Shown here piece after piece: positions 5,869-13,158 of a DNA stretch of 15,534 nt (positions are counted from its first letter, which is position 1; each line of letters begins with the position of its first letter). The notes beneath the pieces are model-generated. The model saw only the letters and a program-made list of their open reading frames with translations. It searched no databases and was not told where the DNA came from. This stretch comes from Bacteroidota bacterium (lineage in GTDB: Bacteria > Bacteroidota > Bacteroidia > UBA8524). The stretch lies in assembly GCA_003531115.1 (NCBI GenBank), contig DQHT01000151.1, positions 1-15,534 of the forward strand. The letters run 5' to 3'. The translations under genes were made by a program, and so were the position numbers.

Positions 5869-6423
5869 ATGAAAAAAACATTACTGATTGCCTTACTCGC
5901 TGTTCTTAGCGTGGGTGCGGCAAGTGCCCAGGCGAAGAAAAACCCGCAACCGAGCAACGAAGGCCATTATGTTTTGGCAGATTTCCGCGACATACGTTGG
6001 GGAACGCATGTCGATTCGATTTACCGTGACGGTGTAAAACTGAATTTTAAAAAGACCAGCGAAGTAACCGACAAAAACGCCTATACCCTCGAGTCGGATG
6101 AAATGATCATCGGTACGGTTTTGTTAGATAAGATTTACTATATCTTCAATAAACAGGGCCGCTTTACCGGTGTTCTGCTGATAGGTAAACGCCAGCTCGA
6201 TGAGAGAAAACAGTTCGGGGAAATGAAATACATCCTTACCTACAAATTTGGTGAACCCCAATTGCGTGAGGTACCCAATGCGGTTCAGTACTACTGGAGT
6301 GTGGATGATGTGCGCATTACCCTCGACGACCAGGAGTCGCAGGAACTATTTACCGTTGAGTTTTTCAGCGATTACGAACGTTCTGAATCCAAACGTGCCA
6401 ACATGAACGTAGACGATTTCTAA
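5869..6423 (+). CDS. Exported protein of unknown function
   Basis: A 184-residue protein with a clear Sec signal peptide: basic MKK, hydrophobic core 4-17 and a likely signal peptidase I site after ASA or ASAQA (about residues 19-22). ATG 5869 is chosen because it gives the signal peptide and follows a promoter box; the frame is open 44 codons further upstream but that extension runs back into pabB. The mature part begins with FRDIRWGTHVDSIY, a pattern seen at the start of many secreted Bacteroidota proteins of a small alpha/beta fold, and is rich in aromatic and acidic residues. It lacks cysteines, catalytic motifs and a C-terminal sorting domain. I do not recognise a function. The next gene starts one base after its stop, so the two are probably translated together. 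Confidence 0.85.
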   Translation: MKKTLLIALLAVLSVGAASAQAKKNPQPSNEGHYVLADFRDIRWGTHVDSIYRDGVKLNFKKTSEVTDKNAYTLESDEMIIGTVLLDKIYYIFNKQGRFTGVLLIGKRQLDERKQFGEMKYILTYKFGEPQLREVPNAVQYYWSVDDVRITLDDQESQELFTVEFFSDYERSESKRANMNVDDF

Positions 6424-6424
6424 T

Positions 6425-7987
6425 TTGTCGTTTATCATCCAAAGCATACAAACAGCAGGCAGGCTCCTCAATAAACGGAGCGGCTTGCTGTTTTTTGTTT
6501 TATGGGTCCTGCTGGCATTTTTTCTGAAACTGCCCCGGTATATCCCACTTGAGCCCCAGGGGATCCACTTTATCCGGCAAACCGACGGGATGGCCTTTAT
6601 GATGGGCTACTACCAGTTTGGAAATGCTTTTTTTGAACCGCGTGTGTACGACCTGCTGGGAGAGAATGGCCGGGCTGCCAGCGAATTTCCGTTGATGTAT
6701 TATATCGGTGCGGGACTGGCAAAAATTCTTGGTCCCTCCATGGGTATCATGCGGGGCTTAAGCCTGCTGGTCTCTCTGCTCGGACTTTGGTCGCTTTTTC
6801 AAATACTCTACAAGGAAAGCCAACGCTTTTTGCTTTCCTTTTCGGGGGCTTTGGTGTCGATGCTTGGTGTCGTTTATTTTTATTATGCCATCAACACCAT
6901 CCCCGATATCCATGCATTGGGCTTTTGTATGATGGCCTGGTATTTTTTCTACCGCTTCTATGTCGAATTTAAAAAGAGCCACCTGTATTGGGCCACGCTG
7001 TTTTTTGCCCTCGCTTCCCTGATCAAAATAACCTTCCTCATTCAGCCTCTTGCCTGCTTCGTCGTGCTTTGGTTCTTCTTCCCCAAAAACGATATCATTG
7101 GCGGATGGAACAGAAAGCAATGGTTGAAAGGCACAGGCCTAATGGCTTTAATAGCCGTGCTCTGCAGCCTGGCCTGGGTGCTTTATGCAAAATGGTACAA
7201 CCAGCAGTCAGGAGCCTGGTATTTTTTGAGCCGGGCGAGGCCAATTTGGGAATTGAATGGAGAACAGATCCGCGAACAGTTCACTTTTGTCATGGAATAT
7301 TGGGGGGAATCTTATTTTCATGTGAAGATATGGAAACTCTGGGGAGCTGTTTTCCTCTTCAACCTATACGGGAGCTATAAATTAAGAACGATCTGGAATT
7401 CAGTACATTGGATCCTTTTAGGTGGCCTGGTGGCTTATGCTTTGTTCTTTTTCCGGCAATTTGCCGATCACGATTATTATTTCCTCCTGTTTTATCCCTG
7501 GTTTGGTTTTTCTGTACTGGCCCTGATCTTGAACATGCGCGCCCTGTTTCCGCGGGTGTACAAGGGCATTTTTCCTCCGCTGCTGCTACTCTTTTTCTGC
7601 TATATCGGCCTCATACAAACGGAATCGCTCCTGACAAAAAGATTTGCGCACGACGATTATTTTGCCGCCCCCTGTTTGCCCTTAAAAGGTTTTTACCAGA
7701 CCCTGGATTCACTGCAAATTCCGCAGGATGCGCGCTTTGTCATTCTTGGCGATATCAGCATCAACGGCTCCCAGTATTTTATTCGCCGACAAGGCTACAG
7801 CGTTCATGATACCAGCGAAGGACAGTTCCGGATCATGGAAAATCTCAGGGAAAAACAGGGCTATGAATATGCACTGAGCATTGATTCCCTGAGTTTCGGT
7901 CGCTATATCGATTCCTGGAACATGAAACTGCTCCATAGCCGTCCGGGTATTGCCCTCTATAAAATTGAAGGCAAAGCGGAAAAATAG
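6425..7987 (+). CDS. GT-C-type membrane glycosyltransferase (ArnT/PMT-like)
   Basis: A 520-residue multi-pass membrane protein. The first helix (about 18-35) is followed by a periplasmic loop with HFIRQTDGMAFMMGYYQFGN (48-67), where D54 fits the catalytic acid of GT39/GT83-like enzymes, then SEFPLMYYIGAGL (86-98). A later loop carries QFADHDYYFLLFYP (345-358), another hallmark of the superfamily. Such enzymes move sugars from a polyprenyl phosphate donor to lipid or protein acceptors outside the membrane; the acceptor here is unknown. Around ten further helices are visible, and a soluble tail begins near residue 400. No ATG exists before residue 56, after the first helix, so the start must be non-ATG: TTG 6425, one base past the preceding stop, fits best. 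Coupled translation with the exported protein is likely. Confidence 0.85.
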   Translation: MSFIIQSIQTAGRLLNKRSGLLFFVLWVLLAFFLKLPRYIPLEPQGIHFIRQTDGMAFMMGYYQFGNAFFEPRVYDLLGENGRAASEFPLMYYIGAGLAKILGPSMGIMRGLSLLVSLLGLWSLFQILYKESQRFLLSFSGALVSMLGVVYFYYAINTIPDIHALGFCMMAWYFFYRFYVEFKKSHLYWATLFFALASLIKITFLIQPLACFVVLWFFFPKNDIIGGWNRKQWLKGTGLMALIAVLCSLAWVLYAKWYNQQSGAWYFLSRARPIWELNGEQIREQFTFVMEYWGESYFHVKIWKLWGAVFLFNLYGSYKLRTIWNSVHWILLGGLVAYALFFFRQFADHDYYFLLFYPWFGFSVLALILNMRALFPRVYKGIFPPLLLLFFCYIGLIQTESLLTKRFAHDDYFAAPCLPLKGFYQTLDSLQIPQDARFVILGDISINGSQYFIRRQGYSVHDTSEGQFRIMENLREKQGYEYALSIDSLSFGRYIDSWNMKLLHSRPGIALYKIEGKAEK

Positions 7988-7992
7988 AACCT

Positions 7993-8000
7993 TATATTTG
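7993..8000 (+). promoter_or_regulatory. Putative -7 promoter element of maeB
   Basis: TATATTTG, an exact TAnnTTTG match, begins 5 bases after the glycosyltransferase stop and lies 19 bases before the preferred maeB ATG at 8020. A clear -33 element is not seen. Confidence 0.55.
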
Positions 8001-8019
8001 TCGCAAATCAAGGATGGAC

Positions 8020-10281
8020 ATGTCAAAAAACATCAAGGAAGAAGCGTTAGCCTACCATGAAAACGGGAGGCCGGGAAAAATTGAAGTCATTTCGAGTAAA
8101 CCAACACAAACCCAGCGCGACTTAACCCTTGCTTATTCGCCGGGCGTAGCAGAACCCTGCCTGCGTATCGCGGAGAATGTTGAAGACGTTTACCGCTATA
8201 CTTCCAAAGGCAACCTGGTTGCCGTTATTTCAAACGGTACCGCCGTTTTGGGGCTCGGAAATATTGGTCCCGAAGCCTCTAAACCGGTTATGGAAGGAAA
8301 AGGTATCCTCTTTAAGATCTTCGCAGATATTGATGTTTTTGACCTGGAACTAAACACCGAAAATGTGGATGAGTTCGTTCGCACGGTCAAACTGCTTGAA
8401 CCCACTTTCGGAGGCATCAACCTGGAAGACATCAAAGCACCGGAATGTTTTGAAATTGAAGAACGGCTTAAAAAAGAGCTGAACATTCCGATCATGCACG
8501 ACGACCAGCATGGAACGGCCATCATCTCCGGAGCCGCCCTGCTCAACGCTGCAGAAATTGCCGGTAAAAAGTTGAATAAATTGCTGCTTGTGGTGAACGG
8601 CGCCGGAGCTTCGGCCATTAGCTGTACCAAAATATTTATGGCACTGGGGGTGAAAAAGGAAAATATCGTGATGGTCGATTCAAGCGGGGTGATCCGTGCC
8701 GACCGGGATAACCTCGATCGCCATAAATCCCTTTTCGCCACCACCCGGAAGCTCCATACCCTGGAAGAAGCCATGAAAGGCGCCGATGTTTTTGTCGGGC
8801 TTTCCAAAGGAAATATCCTCGATCCGAAAATGCTTCAGACCATGGCGAAGAACCCCATCGTTTTTGCCATGGCCAATCCCGATCCGGAGGTCTCTTATGA
8901 ACTGGCCATGGCATCGAGAAAGGACATCATTTTTGCCACGGGGCGTTCTGACCATCCCAACCAGGTAAACAATGTTCTTGGCTTCCCTTATATTTTCCGT
9001 GGAGCACTTGACGTGCGTGCTACAGAGATCAACGAAGCCATGAAACTGGCCGCAGTGAAGGCCATTGCCGCCCTGGCGAAAGAGCCGGTGCCTGAGATCG
9101 TAAATGCCGCCTACAACGAAAAAAATACCACCTTCGGCAGGTTCTATATCATTCCCAAACCGATAGATCCGCGCCTCATCACCACCGTAGCTCCGGCCGT
9201 GGCCAGGGCAGCGATGGATAGCGGGGTTGCCAAAGCGCCGATCAAAGACTGGCAGGCTTATGAGGTGCAGCTGAGAAACCGCCTCGGACTCGAAAATAAA
9301 TTTATCAGTTATATTACCGTTAAAGCTAAACAACAACCAAAACGGGTTGTATTTGCCGAAGCCGATAATTATAAGATCCTCAAAGCAGCACAGATTCTCC
9401 GCGATGAAGGCATTGCCATCCCGATCCTTTTGGGAAACAAGGAAAAAATAAATGCGCTCATCGAAGAAAATTCCCTCGAGTTGGAAGGTGTGCCGATTTA
9501 TGATCCCCATAACGAGGAGTTGAGGAAAGAAGAATTTGCCCAGGCCTTGTTTCAAAAACGTCAGCGCAAAGGCCTGACCCTGCATCAGGCAAAAAAACTG
9601 GTCAGGGAGCGAAACTATTACGGCCCCATGATGCTGGAGTTTGGCGAGGCAGATGTGCTCATCTCCGGACTCACCGTAAATTATACCAATATCATTCGTC
9701 CGGCCCTGCAAATAATCGGGAAACAAGCCGGAATTTCCAGAGTGGCAGGAATGTATATCATGAACACAAAAAAGGGCCCCCTCTTTTTTGCCGACACAAC
9801 GGTAAACCCCGACCCAAGCTCAGACGACCTGGTAGATATTACCCGCCTGGTGGCCAAAGAGGTGAAGGCCTTTAATATCGTTCCCCGTATTGCCATGCTT
9901 TCCTATTCCAACTTTGGCTCCTCCGAAGGCAGCCTGCCGGAAGGCATTCAAAGGGCCATCAAAAGGCTGCATGCCGAAAACCCGGAAATGATCGTAGATG
10001 GCGACATTCAGGCAAATTTTGCCCTGAATGCCACCCTGCTCAATGAAAATTTCCCCTTCAGCAAATTGCAGGGAGCACCCGCCAATACCTTTATTTTCCC
10101 GAATCTCGCCGCAGGAAATATTGCCTATAAAATGCTGCAGGAGCTAAATGTAGCCGAGGCCATCGGACCGGTATTGCTCGGATTGAATAAATCCGTCCAT
10201 ATCCTGCAACTGGGAAGTTCGGTAAGGGAGATCGTGAATATGGTCACCATTGCGGTGCTGGATGCGCAGTCTAAAGGTTAA
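8020..10281 (+). CDS. maeB: Malic enzyme with C-terminal phosphotransacetylase-like domain
   Basis: MaeB decarboxylates malate to pyruvate, normally with NADP. The 753-residue length is that of the two-domain form. Numbering from ATG 8014, which lies six bases upstream in frame: the catalytic tyrosine is Y41 in LAYSPGV, the lysine region is MEGKGILFK (93-101), the metal site is MHDDQHGTA (161-169) and the dinucleotide loop is VVNGAGASA (193-201). The phosphotransacetylase-like part begins near VVFAEADNY (445-453) and ends with VLLGLNKSVHILQLGSSVRE; in the E. coli homologue this domain is regulatory and responds to acetyl-CoA. ATG 8020 is preferred over 8014 because AAGGA (8010-8014) is then five bases upstream and the protein starts MSKN as in relatives. 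Its end overlaps the convergent lipoprotein gene by 11 bases. Confidence 0.95.
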   Translation: MSKNIKEEALAYHENGRPGKIEVISSKPTQTQRDLTLAYSPGVAEPCLRIAENVEDVYRYTSKGNLVAVISNGTAVLGLGNIGPEASKPVMEGKGILFKIFADIDVFDLELNTENVDEFVRTVKLLEPTFGGINLEDIKAPECFEIEERLKKELNIPIMHDDQHGTAIISGAALLNAAEIAGKKLNKLLLVVNGAGASAISCTKIFMALGVKKENIVMVDSSGVIRADRDNLDRHKSLFATTRKLHTLEEAMKGADVFVGLSKGNILDPKMLQTMAKNPIVFAMANPDPEVSYELAMASRKDIIFATGRSDHPNQVNNVLGFPYIFRGALDVRATEINEAMKLAAVKAIAALAKEPVPEIVNAAYNEKNTTFGRFYIIPKPIDPRLITTVAPAVARAAMDSGVAKAPIKDWQAYEVQLRNRLGLENKFISYITVKAKQQPKRVVFAEADNYKILKAAQILRDEGIAIPILLGNKEKINALIEENSLELEGVPIYDPHNEELRKEEFAQALFQKRQRKGLTLHQAKKLVRERNYYGPMMLEFGEADVLISGLTVNYTNIIRPALQIIGKQAGISRVAGMYIMNTKKGPLFFADTTVNPDPSSDDLVDITRLVAKEVKAFNIVPRIAMLSYSNFGSSEGSLPEGIQRAIKRLHAENPEMIVDGDIQANFALNATLLNENFPFSKLQGAPANTFIFPNLAAGNIAYKMLQELNVAEAIGPVLLGLNKSVHILQLGSSVREIVNMVTIAVLDAQSKG

Positions 10282-11098
10282 CGGACCCGAGCAGAAACCC
10301 GAGTGCCCCCTTTTCGTCGAGAATATTGGCTTCGATCAGTTCGGAATAGGGAACGGTAAATTCCTGCCATCCTGCGCCAGTGGCCTGGAAAGCCGGGTCG
10401 AAGTATACAAAGCTGATGCCCGTTTCATTGAGTAAAAAATGCTCGTTGAGCTCAAATCCTTTTTCACGGTCCTGTAAAAATCCATCCTCGTAGGTCACCT
10501 CTAAATTTGTTGTCAGGGCATTTTTCAGATGATAATGACAGAGATACAGCAGGGTGTCTTCGTAGTTTTCCTTGAACACATCCGCCAGTACCAGTCGTTT
10601 TCCGGTACTTTGCGAAAAGCTCCGCAATCCAACGCGCAGGTTGGGCGAGGCTCCACCGAAATTTTCAAAACTTTCGAGCCTGACACTGATCAGTTGGTTG
10701 GAGGCATATTCAATACGCACCTCGTTTTCGATCTGCCAGCCGGCCACATCAGCAGCCCCTTTTGAGTATGCCTTATACTCCCGTACAAGATGATCGGTAT
10801 AGGCATCAACATGTTTAAAACTATCGCGCATTGTGCCCAGCAACAAGCCGATAATATGTTCGTTTACCAGTTTTCCGATGCTGTCGGGTTCATGAACCTG
10901 TGGGTACGACAGGGCTATGGTAATACATCCGGTTTCCGTGGCAGCACAATCTCCCGATTCCTTTTCAACCAGAATGGTGTCGAAAACCCATTGTTCTTCG
11001 ATGAGGTTCGAATCCGTTTCCTCACTCTCTTTTTTTTGTTCCGGGCCACAGGCGAAAAATGCCAGCGAAAACAAAAGGATCAAACTGGTGATTTTCAT
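10271..11098 (-). CDS. Putative lipoprotein with DUF3298/RsiV-like domain
   Basis: A 275-residue protein with a lipoprotein signal: hydrophobic stretch 5-16, then FFAC with C17 as likely lipidation site, followed by a charged linker (EQKKESEETDS). The central and C-terminal part (about 110-265) looks like the DUF3298 fold of RsiV-type and peptidoglycan deacetylase-associated proteins: an FENFGGASPNLRVGLRSFS segment in place of the common F-YTGGAHP motif, LVLADVF, and GWQEFTVPYSEL near the end. In RsiV this domain binds lysozyme; here no sigma factor gene is adjacent, so that role is not implied. The ATG overlaps the engB stop as ATGA (11095-11098), so the two are co-transcribed. The 3' end overlaps maeB tail to tail. 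Confidence 0.82.
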   Translation of the reverse strand: MKITSLILLFSLAFFACGPEQKKESEETDSNLIEEQWVFDTILVEKESGDCAATETGCITIALSYPQVHEPDSIGKLVNEHIIGLLLGTMRDSFKHVDAYTDHLVREYKAYSKGAADVAGWQIENEVRIEYASNQLISVRLESFENFGGASPNLRVGLRSFSQSTGKRLVLADVFKENYEDTLLYLCHYHLKNALTTNLEVTYEDGFLQDREKGFELNEHFLLNETGISFVYFDPAFQATGAGWQEFTVPYSELIEANILDEKGALGFLLGSVNL

Positions 11099-11694
11099 GA
11101 TCGGGGGTCGATTATGGATGCAAAGTAATCCAAAATTTGTTCCTTTCCGAGCTGATTTTCAGCCGATGATTGAAACATGGGGGGGAGCTCATCCCAATTC
11201 TCGAGCATGGCCTTTTCGAATTTTTTTACATTTCCATGGGTCTTACTCGAAGAAAGTTTGTCGCATTTCGTAAATATAAGCGTGATCGGTATGCCTGCCT
11301 CGCCAAGGAATTGAATAAACTCCAGATCATTCTTCTGCGGATCCAGCCGCGAATCGATCAGCACAAAAACACAATAAAGCGTTTCTCTTTTGGTCAGGTA
11401 ATCTTTGATCATTTTCTGCCATTTCTCCCGCATGGTTTTCGATACCTTGGCAAATCCATAGCCGGGTAAGTCAACCAGGTACCACGTTTCGTTGATCAGG
11501 AAGTGATTGATCGTTTGGGTTTTACCCGGACTTTGTGAGGTTTTGGCCAGCTTTTTCTGTCCGGTAAGCATATTGATCAGGGAGCTTTTGCCCACATTCG
11601 ATCTGCCTATGATAGCCAGTTCTGGTTTCTGATCATTCGGCAGCTTGTCCATATCGGCAAAGCTGGATATAAAACGGGCGCTCTTTATTTCCAT
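11095..11694 (-). CDS. engB: Ribosome biogenesis GTPase EngB (YihA/YsxC)
   Basis: EngB is an essential small GTPase for assembly of the large ribosomal subunit. The 199-residue protein shows all G motifs: G1 GRSNVGKSS (30-38), a conserved threonine in the switch I stretch SPGKTQT (55-61), G3 DLPGYG (75-80) with the family FAKVSK continuation, G4 TKCDK (142-146) and G5 SSA (176-178). ATG 11694 (MEIKSARF) gives the normal family length; an in-frame extension of 12 codons would run into the promoter region shared with ubiE. It forms a two-gene unit with the DUF3298 lipoprotein through a 4-base ATGA overlap. Confidence 0.96.
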   Translation of the reverse strand: MEIKSARFISSFADMDKLPNDQKPELAIIGRSNVGKSSLINMLTGQKKLAKTSQSPGKTQTINHFLINETWYLVDLPGYGFAKVSKTMREKWQKMIKDYLTKRETLYCVFVLIDSRLDPQKNDLEFIQFLGEAGIPITLIFTKCDKLSSSKTHGNVKKFEKAMLENWDELPPMFQSSAENQLGKEQILDYFASIIDPRS

Positions 11695-11704
11695 TGTCAG
11701 GCAG

Positions 11705-11712
11705 TATATTTG
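11705..11712 (+). promoter_or_regulatory. Putative -7 promoter element of ubiE
   Basis: TATATTTG, an exact TAnnTTTG match, lies 23 bases before the TTG start at 11736. It is inside any longer reading of ubiE (frame open from 11694), which is one reason to prefer the shorter start. Confidence 0.55.
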
Positions 11713-11715
11713 CAG

Positions 11716-11723
11716 CGAAAATA
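11716..11723 (-). promoter_or_regulatory. Possible -7 promoter element of engB
   Basis: On the - strand, 11723 to 11716 reads TATTTTCG, one mismatch from TAnnTTTG, and lies 21 bases before the engB ATG. Only three bases separate it from the + strand box of ubiE, so the two promoters would occupy the same DNA. The mismatch makes this a weak call. Confidence 0.3.
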
Positions 11724-11735
11724 CACCCAAAAACT

Positions 11736-12461
11736 TTGACGCACGTTAAACCCAATGCACAGTCGGCCTCCTCAAAAAAGGAACAGGTTGAAGAAATGTT
11801 CGATAATATCGCTCATCGCTATGATTTCCTTAACCATTTATTGTCTCTGGGCATTGATAAGCAGTGGAGAAAAAAGGCGATCAGGAGCATAAAGTCCATA
11901 CAACCTGAACAACTGCTCGATATCGCTACCGGAACCGGAGATCTGGCCTTTGAAGCACGGAGGCAAATGCCCGGCGTTCATATTACCGGCCTCGATCTTT
12001 CTGAAGGGATGTTGAGTAAAGCCAGGGAAAAAGCCCTGGAAAAGAAACTTGGGAATATGGATTTTGTTAAGGGAGATTCAGAAAATCTTCTCTTCGGCGA
12101 TACTAGTTTTGATGCTGTGAGCGTTGCATTTGGTGTAAGGAACTTTGAAAACCTCGAAGCAGGGCTGAAAGAGATCTATCGGGTATTAAAACCCGGCGGA
12201 CGTCTGGCTGTTCTGGAGTTTTCAAAACCAAAGGCCTTCCCGGTGAAACAGATCTTTAATTTTTACTTTAAAAATATTTTGCCGGCAACTGGAAGAATGA
12301 TCTCGAAAGACGCCCGTGCCTATGAATATTTGCCTGAATCGGTACAGGCCTTTCCTGAAGGAAAAAATTTTATCGGCATACTTGAAAAAACAGGATTTAA
12401 ATCGTGCAAAGACCAGCCATTGACATTCGGAATATGTTCCCTGTATACGGCAGAAAAATAG
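11736..12461 (+). CDS. ubiE: Demethylmenaquinone methyltransferase (UbiE/MenG)
   Basis: UbiE/MenG carries out the last, SAM-dependent C-methylation in menaquinone synthesis; in Bacteroidota the product is menaquinone, the likely electron acceptor of the NQR complex encoded at the left of the window. From TTG 11736 the protein has 241 residues. The UbiE signature FDNIAHRYDFLNHLLSLG is at 22-39, SAM motif I LLDIATGTGDLA at 60-71, D87 in GLDLSEGM, then SVAFGVRNFEN and RVLKPGGRLAVLEFSKP. There is no in-frame ATG upstream of the signature. TTG 11736 is chosen because it follows the promoter box and gives a usual N-terminal length; TTG 11694 would place the box inside the gene. The last 28 bases overlap porT. 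Confidence 0.93.
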   Translation: MTHVKPNAQSASSKKEQVEEMFDNIAHRYDFLNHLLSLGIDKQWRKKAIRSIKSIQPEQLLDIATGTGDLAFEARRQMPGVHITGLDLSEGMLSKAREKALEKKLGNMDFVKGDSENLLFGDTSFDAVSVAFGVRNFENLEAGLKEIYRVLKPGGRLAVLEFSKPKAFPVKQIFNFYFKNILPATGRMISKDARAYEYLPESVQAFPEGKNFIGILEKTGFKSCKDQPLTFGICSLYTAEK

Positions 12462-13132
12462 CGCTGGTAGTGGTTTTGCTTTTGGCCGGGTTGAAGAGTC
12501 ATGGCCAGAATCTCCTGCAATACGATAACCGGGTCATCCATTTTGGCTTTACCCTCCATGGTACCTACAATGTACTGCAACTCAATACCTCGCAGCAGTT
12601 TTTGGATATCGATACCCTACAGAACATTCGACAACGGCCTTTTTATGGATTCGGGCTTGGTGCCATTGTTGACCTCAGGATGGGCAAATACTTTAACCTG
12701 CGCTTTGTAGGTCCTGCCATCTCCTTCGCCCAAAGGAACCTTTTTTATGATTTTAAAAATTCTGACCGGAACAAAAAGGTAGAAATGGAGAGCGTGTATA
12801 TCGAATTTCCACTGGAACTGAAATACAAATCGGAGCGCCATTGGAATACCCGTTTTTATGTCATGACGGGTTTCAAATATTCCTATGACCTTATCTCCAA
12901 TGTCGATGCGCCGAGAAGCCTGAATGACCCTATTGTTGCCCTCAATAAGAATATGTTCAGTTACGAGGTAGGTGTGGGTATGGACCTGTATTTCCCCTTT
13001 TTTAAGTTGTCGCCTGAGTTGAAATTTGCCCAGAGTGTTGGCAATATGCTGGTACCCGACGATTTTGTTTATACCCAGGCTCTGCATTCTATCTATCCCC
13101 GGGTATTTACCTTTTCTCTTCATTTCGAATAG
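12434..13132 (+). CDS. porT: PorT-family outer membrane protein, type IX secretion
   Basis: PorT (SprT in Flavobacterium) is needed for the type IX secretion and gliding systems of Bacteroidota. The 232-residue protein has a signal peptide (GRKIALVVVLLLAGL, likely cut after KSHG), then alternating aromatic/polar strands such as HFGFTLHGTYN, FYGFGLGAIVDLRMG, YIEFPLELKYKS and FYVMTGFKYSYDL, and ends in a strand with a terminal aromatic residue, FSLHFE, as in beta-barrel proteins. Its place directly after ubiE matches the arrangement I recall for sprT in other members of the phylum. ATG 12434 gives the basic signal-peptide start and makes a 28-base overlap with ubiE. PorT-family barrels are diverse, so strict orthology rests partly on context. 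Confidence 0.82.
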   Translation: MFPVYGRKIALVVVLLLAGLKSHGQNLLQYDNRVIHFGFTLHGTYNVLQLNTSQQFLDIDTLQNIRQRPFYGFGLGAIVDLRMGKYFNLRFVGPAISFAQRNLFYDFKNSDRNKKVEMESVYIEFPLELKYKSERHWNTRFYVMTGFKYSYDLISNVDAPRSLNDPIVALNKNMFSYEVGVGMDLYFPFFKLSPELKFAQSVGNMLVPDDFVYTQALHSIYPRVFTFSLHFE

Positions 13133-13142
13133 CCAAATCGCG

Positions 13143-13150
13143 TAAGTTTG
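13143..13150 (+). promoter_or_regulatory. Putative -7 promoter element of tgt
   Basis: TAAGTTTG, an exact TAnnTTTG match, lies 10 bases after the porT stop and 8 bases before the tgt ATG. It would give a very short leader and an internal promoter inside the ubiE to glycosyltransferase cluster. Confidence 0.5.
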
Positions 13151-13158
13151 CGACTTCC

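Noticed and set aside
6421..6427. TAATTTG as a -7 promoter for the glycosyltransferase at 6425
   Set aside because: It has one base fewer than TAnnTTTG and it overlaps the start codon, so no transcript with the start could arise; the upstream box at 5843 is the better source.
8680..9726. Open frame of 348 codons on the - strand inside maeB
   Set aside because: It is antisense to conserved malic enzyme and phosphotransacetylase-like sequence, has no recognisable motif and its composition is that of a codon shadow.
13024..13140. A terminator between porT and tgt
   Set aside because: I saw no stem with a T run there; only the -7 box of tgt is supported.
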